Positions 15,822 through 24,508 of a stretch of DNA of 36,294 nt are shown piece by piece; position 1 is the stretch's first letter, and every line of letters begins with the position of its first letter. The stretch is from Bacteroidales bacterium. Its GTDB lineage: Bacteria; Bacteroidota; Bacteroidia; Bacteroidales; NBLH01. A model generated the notes under the pieces. The model saw nothing but the letters and a program-made list of their open reading frames with translations. It had not been told where the DNA came from and did no database searches. A program made the position numbers and the translations under genes. The DNA is taken from the NCBI GenBank assembly GCA_016937695.1, contig JAFGWC010000121.1:1-36294 (forward strand). The letters run 5' to 3'.

Positions 15822-16703
15822 TTAAATTATGAATTTTATAATGTCATAATCTAACTCTATTAATATTAACAAAATCTTTACCAATAATAAAACAGGTATT
15901 ATTTCAAGGGCACAAAAGTACAAAAACATATAAAATAAAGAAAATCCATTTCGAAAAAAAGTTACCAAAGCGCGAAATATTTTGACGAAATACAAAAGGA
16001 AACTAAATGCTATAGCGATGTATATGAAATATTTTTTTATTTCAGGATCTGCAAAAAAAGTTGCAAATATTAAAAATATATACGCAATTCCAGCTAATTT
16101 TACCAAATTTGAAACAAAAAACATGTACTCATCTGCTATTTTAAATTGAGAAAATACAAATCCGAATGATAAAAATGCAATATATTGAACAATATATAAA
16201 GCGAAAATTATTAATGAAAATATAAGTACTGATGTAAACCAATAATTTTCAATAACTTTTGGATTAAAAATATCAAAAAATATTGTAACAAAAAATCCTA
16301 AGCTAACAAAAAATATTAATGCTAAAATATAGCCATTAAATTTTAATGATAGGTTTTTCTCTTTGCAGAAAGAGCTTGAATATGAATCACTTGTAATAGA
16401 AAAAGCTAGTTTGTGTATGTAGTCTTTTCCACTTATTTTAACATAAGCTACAAGAGAAATAAGCGCTAATAAAATCAATAATACAGCATCGGAATGTGTA
16501 AATTTAAATCCCAACATTGAAAAATTCTGTCTATCATATTTAGTGATTGTTTCTTTATATTCTCTTATATCAGGATTAACTTTATAATATTCTGAATTAA
16601 GATAGTTATATTTTAAAAAACCTTTTGCAGTATCCTTTGTGCTAAAATAAACAGGATAAATAAATGTTTTAGAATTTGCTAAACCGGATTGTTGAATCTG
16701 CAT
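15822..16703 (-). CDS. DUF4271 membrane protein
   Basis: 293 residues. A soluble N-terminal stretch (to about residue 68) is followed by roughly seven hydrophobic segments, the first at about 70-90 (AVLLILLALISLVAYV) and the last at about 262-282 (ALEIIPVLLLVKILLIL). The closing FLYFCALEIIPVLLL string and its place directly upstream of hemD are the family's hallmarks. DUF4271 is restricted to Bacteroidota and has no established function. Being next to hemD suggests a link to heme or the envelope, but that is inference from position only. It is divergent from the acyl-CoA dehydrogenase gene. Confidence 0.82.
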   Translation of the reverse strand: MQIQQSGLANSKTFIYPVYFSTKDTAKGFLKYNYLNSEYYKVNPDIREYKETITKYDRQNFSMLGFKFTHSDAVLLILLALISLVAYVKISGKDYIHKLAFSITSDSYSSSFCKEKNLSLKFNGYILALIFFVSLGFFVTIFFDIFNPKVIENYWFTSVLIFSLIIFALYIVQYIAFLSFGFVFSQFKIADEYMFFVSNLVKLAGIAYIFLIFATFFADPEIKKYFIYIAIAFSFLLYFVKIFRALVTFFRNGFSLFYMFLYFCALEIIPVLLLVKILLILIELDYDIIKFII

Positions 16704-16855
16704 TTATCTGTAAAATTATTTTTATGAATTTTGTAAAATTATAAAATTTTAGAAACTAATCTAAACTTGAGTATTTAAAATTTTAGATTTACGATTATTA
16801 TTGTTTTTTTTATCAAAATTTTCAAATCAATTAACATTTACAGAAAAATAAACAT

Positions 16856-18019
16856 ATGAAAATTATAGATTATTATAATATTGATGAACTTTTAACAGAG
16901 GAACACATTTTAATTAGAAATTCAGTTAGTAAATGGGTAGATAAAAATGTGATTCCAGTTATTGATAATTATGCTCAAAACCATGAATATCCTAAACATT
17001 TGTTAAAAGAAATGGGAGAACTTGGTGCACTTGGTTGTTTTATACCAAATGAGTATGGTGGTGCAGGAATGGATTATATCTCTTATGGTTTGATAATGCA
17101 AGAGTTAGAGCGCGGAGATTCATCTATTCGTTCAACTGGCTCTGTACAAAGTTCGTTGGTGATGTACCCAATTTTTGAGTTTGGAAGTGAGGCACAAAAA
17201 ATGAAATATTTACCAAAACTTGCAAGTGGTGATTTTATTGGATGTTTTGGACTTACAGAACCAAATCATGGCTCAGATCCTGGAAGTATGGAAACTAAAA
17301 TCAGTAAAAAAAATGGCAAATTAGTATTAAACGGTTCCAAAATGTGGATTACAAATTCTCCGATTGCTGATATTGCAGTTGTTTGGGCTAAAAATGATGA
17401 AAATAAAGTTATTGGTTTAATTGTTGAAAAAGGAATGAAAGGATTTACTGCGCCAGAAATTAAAAATAAATGGTCGTTAAGAGCTTCATTAACAGGAGAA
17501 TTGGTATTTGATAATGTTGTTATTCCTGAAGAAAATATTTTACCGAATATCAAAGGACTTAAAGGACCGATGATGTGTTTAAATTCTGCTCGTTACGGAA
17601 TTGCCTGGGGAGCAATTGGCGCCGCAATTGATTGCTACACAACAGCTTTAAATTATTCTCTGGAAAGAAATCAGTTTAATAAACCAATTGCCTCGTTTCA
17701 ATTAACACAAAAAAAACTTGCAGAAATGATTACTGAAATAACTAAAGCACAATTACTTGTGTGGCGTTTGGGAAATCTGAAAAATAATGGTAATGCTAGT
17801 CCGGCTCAAATTTCGATGGCAAAAAGGAATAATGTTAAAATTGCTTTAGATATTGCAAGAGAAAGTAGACAAATTTTAGGTGCAATGGGTATATCCGGCG
17901 ACTTTTCGATAATGCGACATATGGCTAATTTAGAGTCTGTTATAACATATGAAGGAACGCATGATATACATACTTTGATAACCGGATTTGATGTAACAGG
18001 AATTGCAGCATTTAAATAA
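16856..18019 (+). CDS. Acyl-CoA dehydrogenase, glutaryl-CoA dehydrogenase type
   Basis: 387 residues, a complete acyl-CoA dehydrogenase. The FAD and substrate signature is CFGLTEPNHGSDPGSM. The catalytic base is Glu366 in TYEGTHDIH, at the position of Glu370 of mature human glutaryl-CoA dehydrogenase. Arg92 in IRSTGSVQSSLVM matches the arginine (Arg94) that binds the distal carboxylate of glutaryl-CoA, and ARYGIAWGAIGAA is also typical of this subfamily. The product would be crotonyl-CoA plus CO2 or, in non-decarboxylating relatives, glutaconyl-CoA. It is monocistronic, with a terminator directly after. No electron-transfer flavoprotein or lysine-degradation gene is in the window, so the pathway is not shown. 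Confidence 0.9.
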   Translation: MKIIDYYNIDELLTEEHILIRNSVSKWVDKNVIPVIDNYAQNHEYPKHLLKEMGELGALGCFIPNEYGGAGMDYISYGLIMQELERGDSSIRSTGSVQSSLVMYPIFEFGSEAQKMKYLPKLASGDFIGCFGLTEPNHGSDPGSMETKISKKNGKLVLNGSKMWITNSPIADIAVVWAKNDENKVIGLIVEKGMKGFTAPEIKNKWSLRASLTGELVFDNVVIPEENILPNIKGLKGPMMCLNSARYGIAWGAIGAAIDCYTTALNYSLERNQFNKPIASFQLTQKKLAEMITEITKAQLLVWRLGNLKNNGNASPAQISMAKRNNVKIALDIARESRQILGAMGISGDFSIMRHMANLESVITYEGTHDIHTLITGFDVTGIAAFK

Positions 18020-18035
18020 AAAAAGTGAACAAAAA

Positions 18036-18068
18036 AGAAAAGCTCAGCAAATTTTGTTGAGCTTTTCT
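18036..18068 (+). terminator. Terminator of the acyl-CoA dehydrogenase gene
   Basis: AGAAAAGCTCA (18036-18046) and TGAGCTTTTCT (18058-18068) form an 11-base stem that can be lengthened inward through a G-U pair. A short T run follows. Confidence 0.8.
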
Positions 18069-18164
18069 TTTCGGTATTTTTGAATAACTTTAGTAAAACT
18101 AATCCCCAATTAATTTTAACTAAAAAAACCGATTTTTAGCGAAATTTTAAGTTACCAAATAAAT

Positions 18165-18611
18165 TTATTTTTTATCACATTTAAAAAAGTTTTTGATGCT
18201 TTCGAAATTAGATCTGTGTACTTCTACAACAAGTTTATCGTCTTTAAAAACATAGTAATCTGATTCTTCACTTCCAGAGTTTTGATTATAAGTGTACTCA
18301 TAAAGTTTTAAACCGTTTTTATACGATAAAACTCTCATAAATGCATAATCATCAGTTAGTTTATTGTTTTTATAAACAGGCATTTTTTCAAATCTCTGTC
18401 CATCTTTACAATAAGCTTGTACTTCAAATTTAGTAAAAGTAACTTTTTCGCCATTGTCTTTTTTACAAACTAAAAAATTGCTAATTCCATGTCGAACATT
18501 CTTAAAATAGAACACTCCATCGTTAGTGATAACAAAATCACCAGGACAATTGTCAGCAAATAATGCAGTACCGAAAACCGCAAATACCAATAATAAAAAT
18601 AGCTTTTTCAT
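18165..18611 (-). CDS. Small exported four-cysteine protein, function unknown
   Basis: 148 residues from the chosen start. The frame is open to an ATG at 18659, but the ATG at 18611 begins a clean signal peptide (MKKLFLLLVFAVFGTALFA) and has an AGGAGG eight bases upstream, so it is the start. The mature part is about 129 residues with four Cys (DNCPGD, LVCKKD, AYCKDG, FKCDKK), enough for two disulfides. Repeated short strand-like strings (DGVFYFKNV, GLKLYEYTYN, SDYYVFKDDKLVVEV) suggest a beta-rich fold. I recognise no family. The strong Shine-Dalgarno is unlike the other genes here and may mean recent acquisition or unusually high translation. Confidence 0.75.
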   Translation of the reverse strand: MKKLFLLLVFAVFGTALFADNCPGDFVITNDGVFYFKNVRHGISNFLVCKKDNGEKVTFTKFEVQAYCKDGQRFEKMPVYKNNKLTDDYAFMRVLSYKNGLKLYEYTYNQNSGSEESDYYVFKDDKLVVEVHRSNFESIKNFFKCDKK

Positions 18612-18618
18612 AATAATT

Positions 18619-18624
18619 CCTCCT
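18619..18624 (-). promoter_or_regulatory. Strong Shine-Dalgarno site
   Basis: The complement reads AGGAGG in the context TAGGAGGAATTATTATG. The start codon follows eight bases later. No other gene in the window has a comparable site; most have only an A-rich leader. Confidence 0.8.
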
Positions 18625-18984
18625 AAATATATTTTGTGATTAATTTCCTTGAAAAACAAATCATTTTTTATACCAAACTTTATAACTTATTAATTTAATG
18701 TATTTTACACTAATTTATTACTGATTGATGGTTTTTAAAAAGTGTTCAGTTTTAATACAATCGTGTACACAAACGAACAATTTTTTTTAATAAAATCATC
18801 AGGAATAAAAATTTTATTTCTAAAACTAATATGTAAATCAACAAAAATTAAATCAAGCAAGCTCCAATAATTATTGATATATAAAGGGAAAGCTATTTAA
18901 CTAATATGTAAACTATTCAATTTATAAATTAATTTAAAATCAATTTTTTGAAATAATAAAATATTATACTAATTTTCATTCAAA

Positions 18985-19000
18985 ATTTCCACGTGGAACA
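18985..19000. promoter_or_regulatory. parS-like site 1
   Basis: The core TTCCACGTGGAA (18987-18998) is a perfect palindrome extended on the right to GGAACA. It differs from the two sites at 24470-24522 only in the outer left bases. It resembles ParB-binding parS (consensus TGTTNCACGTGAAACA). Confidence 0.5.
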
Positions 19001-19086
19001 TTTTTATAAAATAATCAGCAAATCAATTGAATAAATTACATTGACTTACTTAAATAAACAAATAACAAAAGACAAATATCAACATT

Positions 19087-20586
19087 ATGAATAAAGAAGA
19101 ATTAGAAAACAAAACTACTGATGACAAACAAACTAAATCAAAAATTGAAGCTATTAGAGATTTAAAATCTTTATACAAATCGACAAGAAGTTTTTTGATT
19201 GAAACTTTAGCTATTAAAGATGGAATTGACACTATTGGCACAATTGAAGGAATTAAAAAAGATATGATTTTTAAAGGACATACAGTTTGGATTTTAATGG
19301 CTTCAATCTTTATCGCATCAATTGGTTTAAATGTTAATTCAACAGCCGTTGTTATTGGTGCTATGTTAATTTCGCCTTTAATGGGTCCGATTTTGGCAAT
19401 TGGCCTTTCTATTGGAACAAACGATTGGGAAACTTTATTAAAATCATTGAAAAATTTTGGAATTGCAATAGTAATTGCCTTAATAACTTCTACTATTTAT
19501 TTTTTAATCAGCCCTTTAAAAGAAGCTTCTCCGGAATTACTTGCAAGAACAAAACCAACAATTTTAGACGTGTTAATTGGAATTTTTGGAGGGTTTGCAG
19601 GAATTGTTGCTGGCTCGAGAAGAGAAAGAAGTAATGTTGTTCCCGGTGTTGCAATTGCTACAGCACTTATGCCTCCGCTTTGTACAGCAGGTTACGGTTT
19701 AGCAACTGCTCAATTAAGCTACTTTTTCGGTGCTTTTTATCTTTTCTTTATAAATTCGGTGTTTATAAGCCTTTCTACGCTTGCTATGGTAAGATACCTT
19801 AGATTTCCCAAAAAACGCTTTATAAACAAAGAAAAGGAGACGAAGATTAAAAAATACATCTGGATATTTATCATAATAATTATTATTCCTAGCGCTAAGA
19901 TTTTTCTTGATGTTTTAAAGGAAACAAGATTTACGGCTTTAGCTAAAAACTATTGCGATGATAATTTAAAATTTGAAGGAAGTGAACTTATAAATCAAAA
20001 AATAACTTATAGTGATACTTTATCAATAATCGATATTTACCTTATTGGCGAAGAATTAAACGAAGATAGAATTAAATATTTAAATGATAAACTAAAAGAT
20101 TATGGTTTAAATTCAGGCGATAAAATTTTTAATATTACAGATAAAACCATTTTAAAAGTTCATCAGGCAAATGATAACTCTGATACAATTTTTTCGCAAC
20201 TTGATTATATTTCAAACAATTTAAGTAAAGATATTAAAACAGGAATTCTTGAAGATATTTATAAAAAAAATGAAGAAATTATTTATTCAAAAGATCAACA
20301 AATAAAATTTTTGGAAAATAAAATTGTAGAATTTAAAAAAGACTCTATTCCGCTAAAAAAAGTTTCAAAAGAAATTATGATTCAATATCCGAAAATCACA
20401 AAATTTGGTTATGCTAAAACAATTGAAATTAATTCTGAAAATGAAATAGATACTATTTATAGTTTTTTTGTAAAATGGAATGGTTATGCTTGGCGAGCAC
20501 AAAAAATTGAACAAGAAAAAATTCTGGCAGAATGGTTAAAAGTAAGACTGCAAATTGATACTTTAAGAATTGTAGAATTCAAATAA
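19087..20586 (+). CDS. DUF389 (TIGR00341-type) membrane protein
   Basis: 499 residues. The hydrophobic core (about residues 65-270) carries the DUF389 hallmarks: GLNVNSTAVVIGAMLISPLM (about 80-100), GFAGIVAGSRRERSNVVPGV and AIATALMPPLCTAGYGLA. About six to seven membrane segments are visible, the last at about 258-276. A soluble C-terminal part of about 220 residues follows, rich in Lys, Glu and Ile, with a coiled-coil-like stretch near 390-420 (DQQIKFLENKIVEFKKD). The family's function is not established. It is monocistronic, with a strong terminator. The parS-like site 1 lies 87 bases upstream of its ATG. Confidence 0.88.
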   Translation: MNKEELENKTTDDKQTKSKIEAIRDLKSLYKSTRSFLIETLAIKDGIDTIGTIEGIKKDMIFKGHTVWILMASIFIASIGLNVNSTAVVIGAMLISPLMGPILAIGLSIGTNDWETLLKSLKNFGIAIVIALITSTIYFLISPLKEASPELLARTKPTILDVLIGIFGGFAGIVAGSRRERSNVVPGVAIATALMPPLCTAGYGLATAQLSYFFGAFYLFFINSVFISLSTLAMVRYLRFPKKRFINKEKETKIKKYIWIFIIIIIIPSAKIFLDVLKETRFTALAKNYCDDNLKFEGSELINQKITYSDTLSIIDIYLIGEELNEDRIKYLNDKLKDYGLNSGDKIFNITDKTILKVHQANDNSDTIFSQLDYISNNLSKDIKTGILEDIYKKNEEIIYSKDQQIKFLENKIVEFKKDSIPLKKVSKEIMIQYPKITKFGYAKTIEINSENEIDTIYSFFVKWNGYAWRAQKIEQEKILAEWLKVRLQIDTLRIVEFK

Positions 20587-20613
20587 GATTTTCAAAATAA
20601 TATTAAATTTTTT

Positions 20614-20648
20614 AAAAAAATGGAAGCGAAAAAGCTTCCATTTTTTTT
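20614..20648. terminator. Bidirectional terminator after the DUF389 gene
   Basis: TGGAAGC (20621-20627) and GCTTCCA (20634-20640) with a run of seven A before and eight T after. It ends the DUF389 transcript and can also end a minus-strand transcript coming from the orphan promoter at 20720-20747. Confidence 0.88.
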
Positions 20649-20714
20649 GTTTTAATATAAATTTAAATCCAAAAATATTATTGAAAAATTTAATGTGCTC
20701 CATAATTTGTTAAA
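20620..20714 (-). ncRNA. Candidate small RNA, about 95 bases
   Basis: Inferred transcript between the orphan promoter and the bidirectional terminator. It would be AT-rich, with no frame of note, and would end in the TGGAAGC hairpin and a T run. It could also overlap the 3' end of the DUF389 mRNA if readthrough occurs. There is no family match that I recognise; this rests only on the pairing of promoter and terminator. Confidence 0.28.
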
Positions 20715-20719
20715 TAATG

Positions 20720-20747
20720 CAAAGGTACACATCAAACAAAAATACAA
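20720..20747 (-). promoter_or_regulatory. Orphan minus-strand promoter in a gene-free gap
   Basis: On the minus strand TTG (complement of 20745-20747), 17 bases, then TACCTTTG (complement of 20720-20727), a perfect TAnnTTTG followed by C. No coding gene lies downstream on that strand before the terminator at 20614-20648. Confidence 0.4.
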
Positions 20748-20857
20748 GATTCTCAAGGACATAATTACAATAAAAAGAACTCCTATTCATCTAAATTTCA
20801 AATGATTAAAACACTGATGTTAATGCGTGAGAAAAGTTAGCTAATATATCCGAAATT

Positions 20858-22672
20858 CTACAATTTCTTACTTTTATTAAAATAATTAAAAATAATTTCA
20901 GCTTTAACAGATTTCACTACTTTTTTTAATTCCTCCACACTTGCATTTTTAATATTTGCGATTGTTTTGAAATTTTCAATTAATGCAAATTTTGTTTTTT
21001 CACCTACTCCATTAATTTCATCTAATTCCGAAATTAACATTCCTTTTGACCTTTTATCGCGATGAAATGTTATTCCAAATCTATGAGCTTCATTTCTGGC
21101 TTGTTGAATTATTTTTAAAGTTTCAGAATTTTTATCAATGTAAAGCGGAACAGGATCGTTTGGAAAATAAATTTCTTCCAATCGTTTAGCAATTCCAATT
21201 ATACTTATTTTTCCGCGCAAGTTCAATTCATCTAAACTTTCAACAGCCGAACTTAACTGACCTTTTCCTCCGTCAACAATAATTAATTGCGGTAAATTCT
21301 GTTTCTCATCAAGCAATCTTTTATATCTGCGAAAAATTATTTCTTTCATCGAAGCAAAATCATCGATTCCTTCAACAGTTTTAATATTAAAATGTCGATA
21401 ATCCTTTTTTGCCGGTTTTGCGTTTTTAAATACTACACATGCTGCAACAGGAAAATTTCCCTGAATATTTGAATTATCAAAACATTCAATGTGTACCGGA
21501 AGTTCCGGCAAATGTAAATCGTCTTTAATTTTGCTTAATATTCGATTTGTATGCTTAAGCGGATCAATATTTTCTTTGTGTTTTTTCTTTTCTAAACGAT
21601 AAAATTTAACGTTTTTTTCAGATAATTCAAGCAGCTTTTTTTTATCACCAATTTGAGGAATTATAAACTTTATATTATCAATATTAAAATCCAAATCAAA
21701 AGGTACAATTATTTCTTTGGAAACACTGTAAAACTTATTTCTTATTTCAATAATTCCCATTATTAATAAATCTTCTTTCGATTCGTCTAATTTCTTTTTA
21801 ATTTCTATAGTATTTACTTGAATGATAGAGCCATTAGCAACTTTTAAATAATTAACGTAAGCAAAATCTTCATCAGCAATAATTGAAAAAACATCTACAT
21901 TATCAATTTTCGGATTTACAATTGTAGATTTACTTTCGTAAGTTTCAAGCAATTTCAAGTTTTCTTTTATTTGATTTGCATTTTCAAATTCATAATTATC
22001 AGAGAAACGATGCATTTGTTCCTTCAATAATTTAATCACTGTATGGATATTTCCTTTTAAAATATGTCTAATGTAATTAATTTTATCATCGTAATCTTGT
22101 ACTCTTTGTTTGCCAATACAAGGCGCCAAGCAATTTCCAATATGATATTCAAGGCATACCTTAAACTTATTTGTGTTTATATTTTCAGAGCTTAAATTAT
22201 GCTTACAAGTTCTCAATTTATAAATTTCCTTAAACATGCTAATCATAAGCCTAACCAAGTGCACAGAAGCATATGGCCCGAAATATTCAGAGCCGTCTTT
22301 AACAACATTTCTTGTGTAAAAAACACGCGGAAATCTTTCGTTTTTAATACAAATCCAAGGATACGATTTATCATCTTTTAAGAGTACATTATATCTTGGC
22401 TGATATTTTTTTATTAAATTATTTTCAAGTAATAAAGCATCAGTTTCTGTCTCAACAACAATATGCTTAATATCAAATATCTTTCTTACGAGAATTCTAG
22501 TCTTCGCACTCTCGTGACTTTTTGTAAAGTACGACGCAACTCTCTTTTTTAGATTTTTTGCTTTACCAACGTAAATAATTTTCCCGCTTTTATCAAAATA
22601 TTGATAAACTCCGGGTTTTTCAGGTAAAACTTTAACCTGTAATTTCAATTTATCTATTAGCTTTTCCGGCAT
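20858..22672 (-). CDS. uvrC: UvrABC excinuclease subunit C
   Basis: 604 residues, normal length. It makes both incisions in nucleotide excision repair. The N-terminal GIY-YIG nuclease (PGVYQYFDKSGKIIYVGKAKNLKKR, about 19-45) makes the 3' cut. A UVR motif (about residues 200-235) binds UvrB. The RNase H-like nuclease has HIECFDNSNIQG with its catalytic Asp, and LIIVDGGKGQLSSA. Tandem helix-hairpin-helix elements (ELDEINGVGEKTKFALIENF) close the protein. It is preceded by the terminator of the adenine deaminase gene, with its own candidate promoter. Confidence 0.98.
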   Translation of the reverse strand: MPEKLIDKLKLQVKVLPEKPGVYQYFDKSGKIIYVGKAKNLKKRVASYFTKSHESAKTRILVRKIFDIKHIVVETETDALLLENNLIKKYQPRYNVLLKDDKSYPWICIKNERFPRVFYTRNVVKDGSEYFGPYASVHLVRLMISMFKEIYKLRTCKHNLSSENINTNKFKVCLEYHIGNCLAPCIGKQRVQDYDDKINYIRHILKGNIHTVIKLLKEQMHRFSDNYEFENANQIKENLKLLETYESKSTIVNPKIDNVDVFSIIADEDFAYVNYLKVANGSIIQVNTIEIKKKLDESKEDLLIMGIIEIRNKFYSVSKEIIVPFDLDFNIDNIKFIIPQIGDKKKLLELSEKNVKFYRLEKKKHKENIDPLKHTNRILSKIKDDLHLPELPVHIECFDNSNIQGNFPVAACVVFKNAKPAKKDYRHFNIKTVEGIDDFASMKEIIFRRYKRLLDEKQNLPQLIIVDGGKGQLSSAVESLDELNLRGKISIIGIAKRLEEIYFPNDPVPLYIDKNSETLKIIQQARNEAHRFGITFHRDKRSKGMLISELDEINGVGEKTKFALIENFKTIANIKNASVEELKKVVKSVKAEIIFNYFNKSKKL

Positions 22673-22695
22673 TTAGATTATAATTTTGTTGTTAT

Positions 22696-22724
22696 CAAAA
22701 ATAAAAAAAAGAGTTATTATACAA
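22696..22724 (-). promoter_or_regulatory. Candidate promoter of uvrC
   Basis: On the minus strand TTG (complement of 22722-22724), 18 bases, TATTTTTG (complement of 22696-22703), a perfect -7. It overlaps the upstream terminator hairpin, and the leader would be about 18 bases. Confidence 0.4.
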
Positions 22725-22738
22725 TAACTCTTTTTTTT
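22703..22738 (-). terminator. Terminator of the adenine deaminase gene
   Basis: GAGTTATT (22711-22718), loop ATAC, AATAACTC (22723-22730), flanked by eight A and eight T, so it works on either strand. It lies about 18 bases after the deaminase stop. Confidence 0.85.
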
Positions 22739-22755
22739 ATTTTTATATTTAAACA

Positions 22756-24381
22756 CTAAACAAATAAAGAAGTTTCTGAAAATTTTAATCCGTCAAATAA
22801 ATATTTATCGCCAATTTTTAATTCAGGAATTACTAATAAAGCCATAAATGACAATGTCATAAAAGGAGCATGCAATGTACTTCCCCATTCCTTAGCTTTC
22901 GCATTTAGTTTTTTATATTTATCAGCAACAATTTCTGCATTCTCATTTGACATTAAACCTGCAATTGGCAGAGCTAAATCTAAAATTTCATCACCATTAA
23001 GCGCAACAATAGCTCCTTTATGCTCAACAACTTTATTTATAGCATTTAAAATATCTACATCACAAACTCCAACAGCAATAATATTATGACTATCATGAGC
23101 CACACTACCAGCAATTGCTCCTTTTTTTAAGCCAAAGTTTTTTATGAATCCAACAACAGGTTTTGAATTATTATATCTATTAACAACCACAATTTTTAAT
23201 ACATCATTTTCAACATCACTAACCAAGCTACCTTCGTCTACCTTTGGTTTCACTATTTCTTTAGCTGTATACAAGTCGCCATCTTTCGCTACAATAACTT
23301 GAATGTTTTTTCCTATATCTTTAATTAAAATATCATCAATACTAAGCGATGTTCTATTAAAGTTATTAATCAAGTCAATAGATTTTGTTTCAATAAGCGA
23401 GCGGTTTTCAGAATAAACACATTCACCATCAATATATGTTTCAAGCACATTTAATTCTTGTAGATTATTAACAATAATAAAATCTGCCTTATCTCCTACT
23501 CTTAGTAAGCCGACATCTAATTTATAATGTTCAACAGGGTTTACAGTTGCAGATCTAAACGCATCAAAGAAATCAACTCCTTCATCAACAGCTCTTTTAA
23601 CAAGCTGCAAAATATGCTTTTCAATTAAATCATCAGGATGACAATCATCTGTACACAACATTACATCATCAGGATATTTAATTAGCACAGGCCATAGAGC
23701 CTCAAAGTTTTTAGCCGCACTGCCTTCTCTAATCTGCAATTTAATACCCAATTTAATCTTATCAATAGCCTCATTTTCACAAACACTTTCATGGTCTGTT
23801 GTAATCCCACCGGCGGCATATTTCATTAAGCTTTCGCCTTTTAAACCAGGTGCATGTCCATCAATAGGTTTAGATGCTTTTTTTGCAGCAGCTAATTTCA
23901 AAGCTACTTCCTTATCTCCATACACAACACCAGGAAAATTCATCATTTCCGATAAATATTTAATTTCATCTCGCTGCAATAAAGACTCAACATCAGCACT
24001 ATTCAATTCAAAACCAGAAGATTCAAAAGCAGTTGCAGGCACACAAGATGGTGCACCAAAATAAAATTTGAATGGAACCCGCTTTCCGTCGTCAATCATA
24101 AAGTCCACGCCTCTTAAACCAAGAACATTGGCAATCTCGTGCGGATCAGAGACACTTGCAACAGTACCGTGAGTAACAGCAAGCCTCGCAAACTCCTGAG
24201 GAATCAACATTGAACTTTCTATATGCACATGAGAATCAACAATTCCCGGAAGAATGAAGTCTTCAAAAAAATCATCTCTTCCTAAAATCTTTTCAATTCT
24301 CCCATCAACTATAAAAACTTCAGCCGGAAAAGCTGTTCTTTCGAAAACATCAACATAATTTCCTTTTACGCTATACCTCAT
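22756..24381 (-). CDS. ade: Adenine deaminase
   Basis: 541 residues from the chosen start. The enzyme converts adenine to hypoxanthine with release of ammonia, feeding purine salvage. It is an amidohydrolase with metal-binding LPGIVDSHVHIESSM, then GHAPGLKG, TTDHE and CTDDCHPDDL, and the Ade-specific C-terminal domain with AGSVAHDSHNIIAVG and PIAGLMS. The frame extends to an ATG at 24423, but MRYSVKGNYVDVFE at 24381 matches the family's N terminus and has an A-rich leader, so it is preferred. It lies 142 bases after mnmG on the same strand; two parS-like palindromes fill part of that gap. It has its own terminator. Confidence 0.94.
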   Translation of the reverse strand: MRYSVKGNYVDVFERTAFPAEVFIVDGRIEKILGRDDFFEDFILPGIVDSHVHIESSMLIPQEFARLAVTHGTVASVSDPHEIANVLGLRGVDFMIDDGKRVPFKFYFGAPSCVPATAFESSGFELNSADVESLLQRDEIKYLSEMMNFPGVVYGDKEVALKLAAAKKASKPIDGHAPGLKGESLMKYAAGGITTDHESVCENEAIDKIKLGIKLQIREGSAAKNFEALWPVLIKYPDDVMLCTDDCHPDDLIEKHILQLVKRAVDEGVDFFDAFRSATVNPVEHYKLDVGLLRVGDKADFIIVNNLQELNVLETYIDGECVYSENRSLIETKSIDLINNFNRTSLSIDDILIKDIGKNIQVIVAKDGDLYTAKEIVKPKVDEGSLVSDVENDVLKIVVVNRYNNSKPVVGFIKNFGLKKGAIAGSVAHDSHNIIAVGVCDVDILNAINKVVEHKGAIVALNGDEILDLALPIAGLMSNENAEIVADKYKKLNAKAKEWGSTLHAPFMTLSFMALLVIPELKIGDKYLFDGLKFSETSLFV

Positions 24382-24469
24382 TTTATTTTCATTTTTTTTA
24401 TTAAACAATAATCGCGAACACACTCAAAACCCCAACAAAACAGAGGAACACACATGCTTTAATAATAAC

Positions 24470-24483
24470 GTTCCACGTGGAAC
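24470..24483. promoter_or_regulatory. parS-like site 2
   Basis: GTTCCACGTGGAAC, a perfect 14-base palindrome flanked by C and A. It lies between mnmG and ade, 39 bases centre to centre from site 3. It resembles the ParB-binding sequence, with GGAA in place of GAAA. Confidence 0.62.
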
Positions 24484-24508
24484 AAATATGACAAGCAACC
24501 CCAAAAAC

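Larger units (their letters stand above)
18612..19086. other. Divergent intergenic region with a parS-like site
   Basis: 475 bases between two divergent genes. It holds the Shine-Dalgarno above, a 14-base direct repeat (AACTAATATGTAAA at 18824-18837 and 18899-18912), the short palindrome GTGTACAC (18763-18770) and the parS-like palindrome at 18985-19000. No TAnnTTTG promoter with a -33 element could be placed confidently for either gene. Confidence 0.5.

Noticed and set aside
18036-18164. Separate terminator for the gene at 18165
   Set aside because: Only a weak 7-base A/T hairpin (CTAAAAA/TTTTTAG) is present on the minus strand; the clear hairpin belongs to the acyl-CoA dehydrogenase gene.
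24382-24423. Longer N terminus for adenine deaminase
   Set aside because: The extra residues (MCSRLLFNKKNENK) do not fit the family, and the inner ATG has the A-rich leader.
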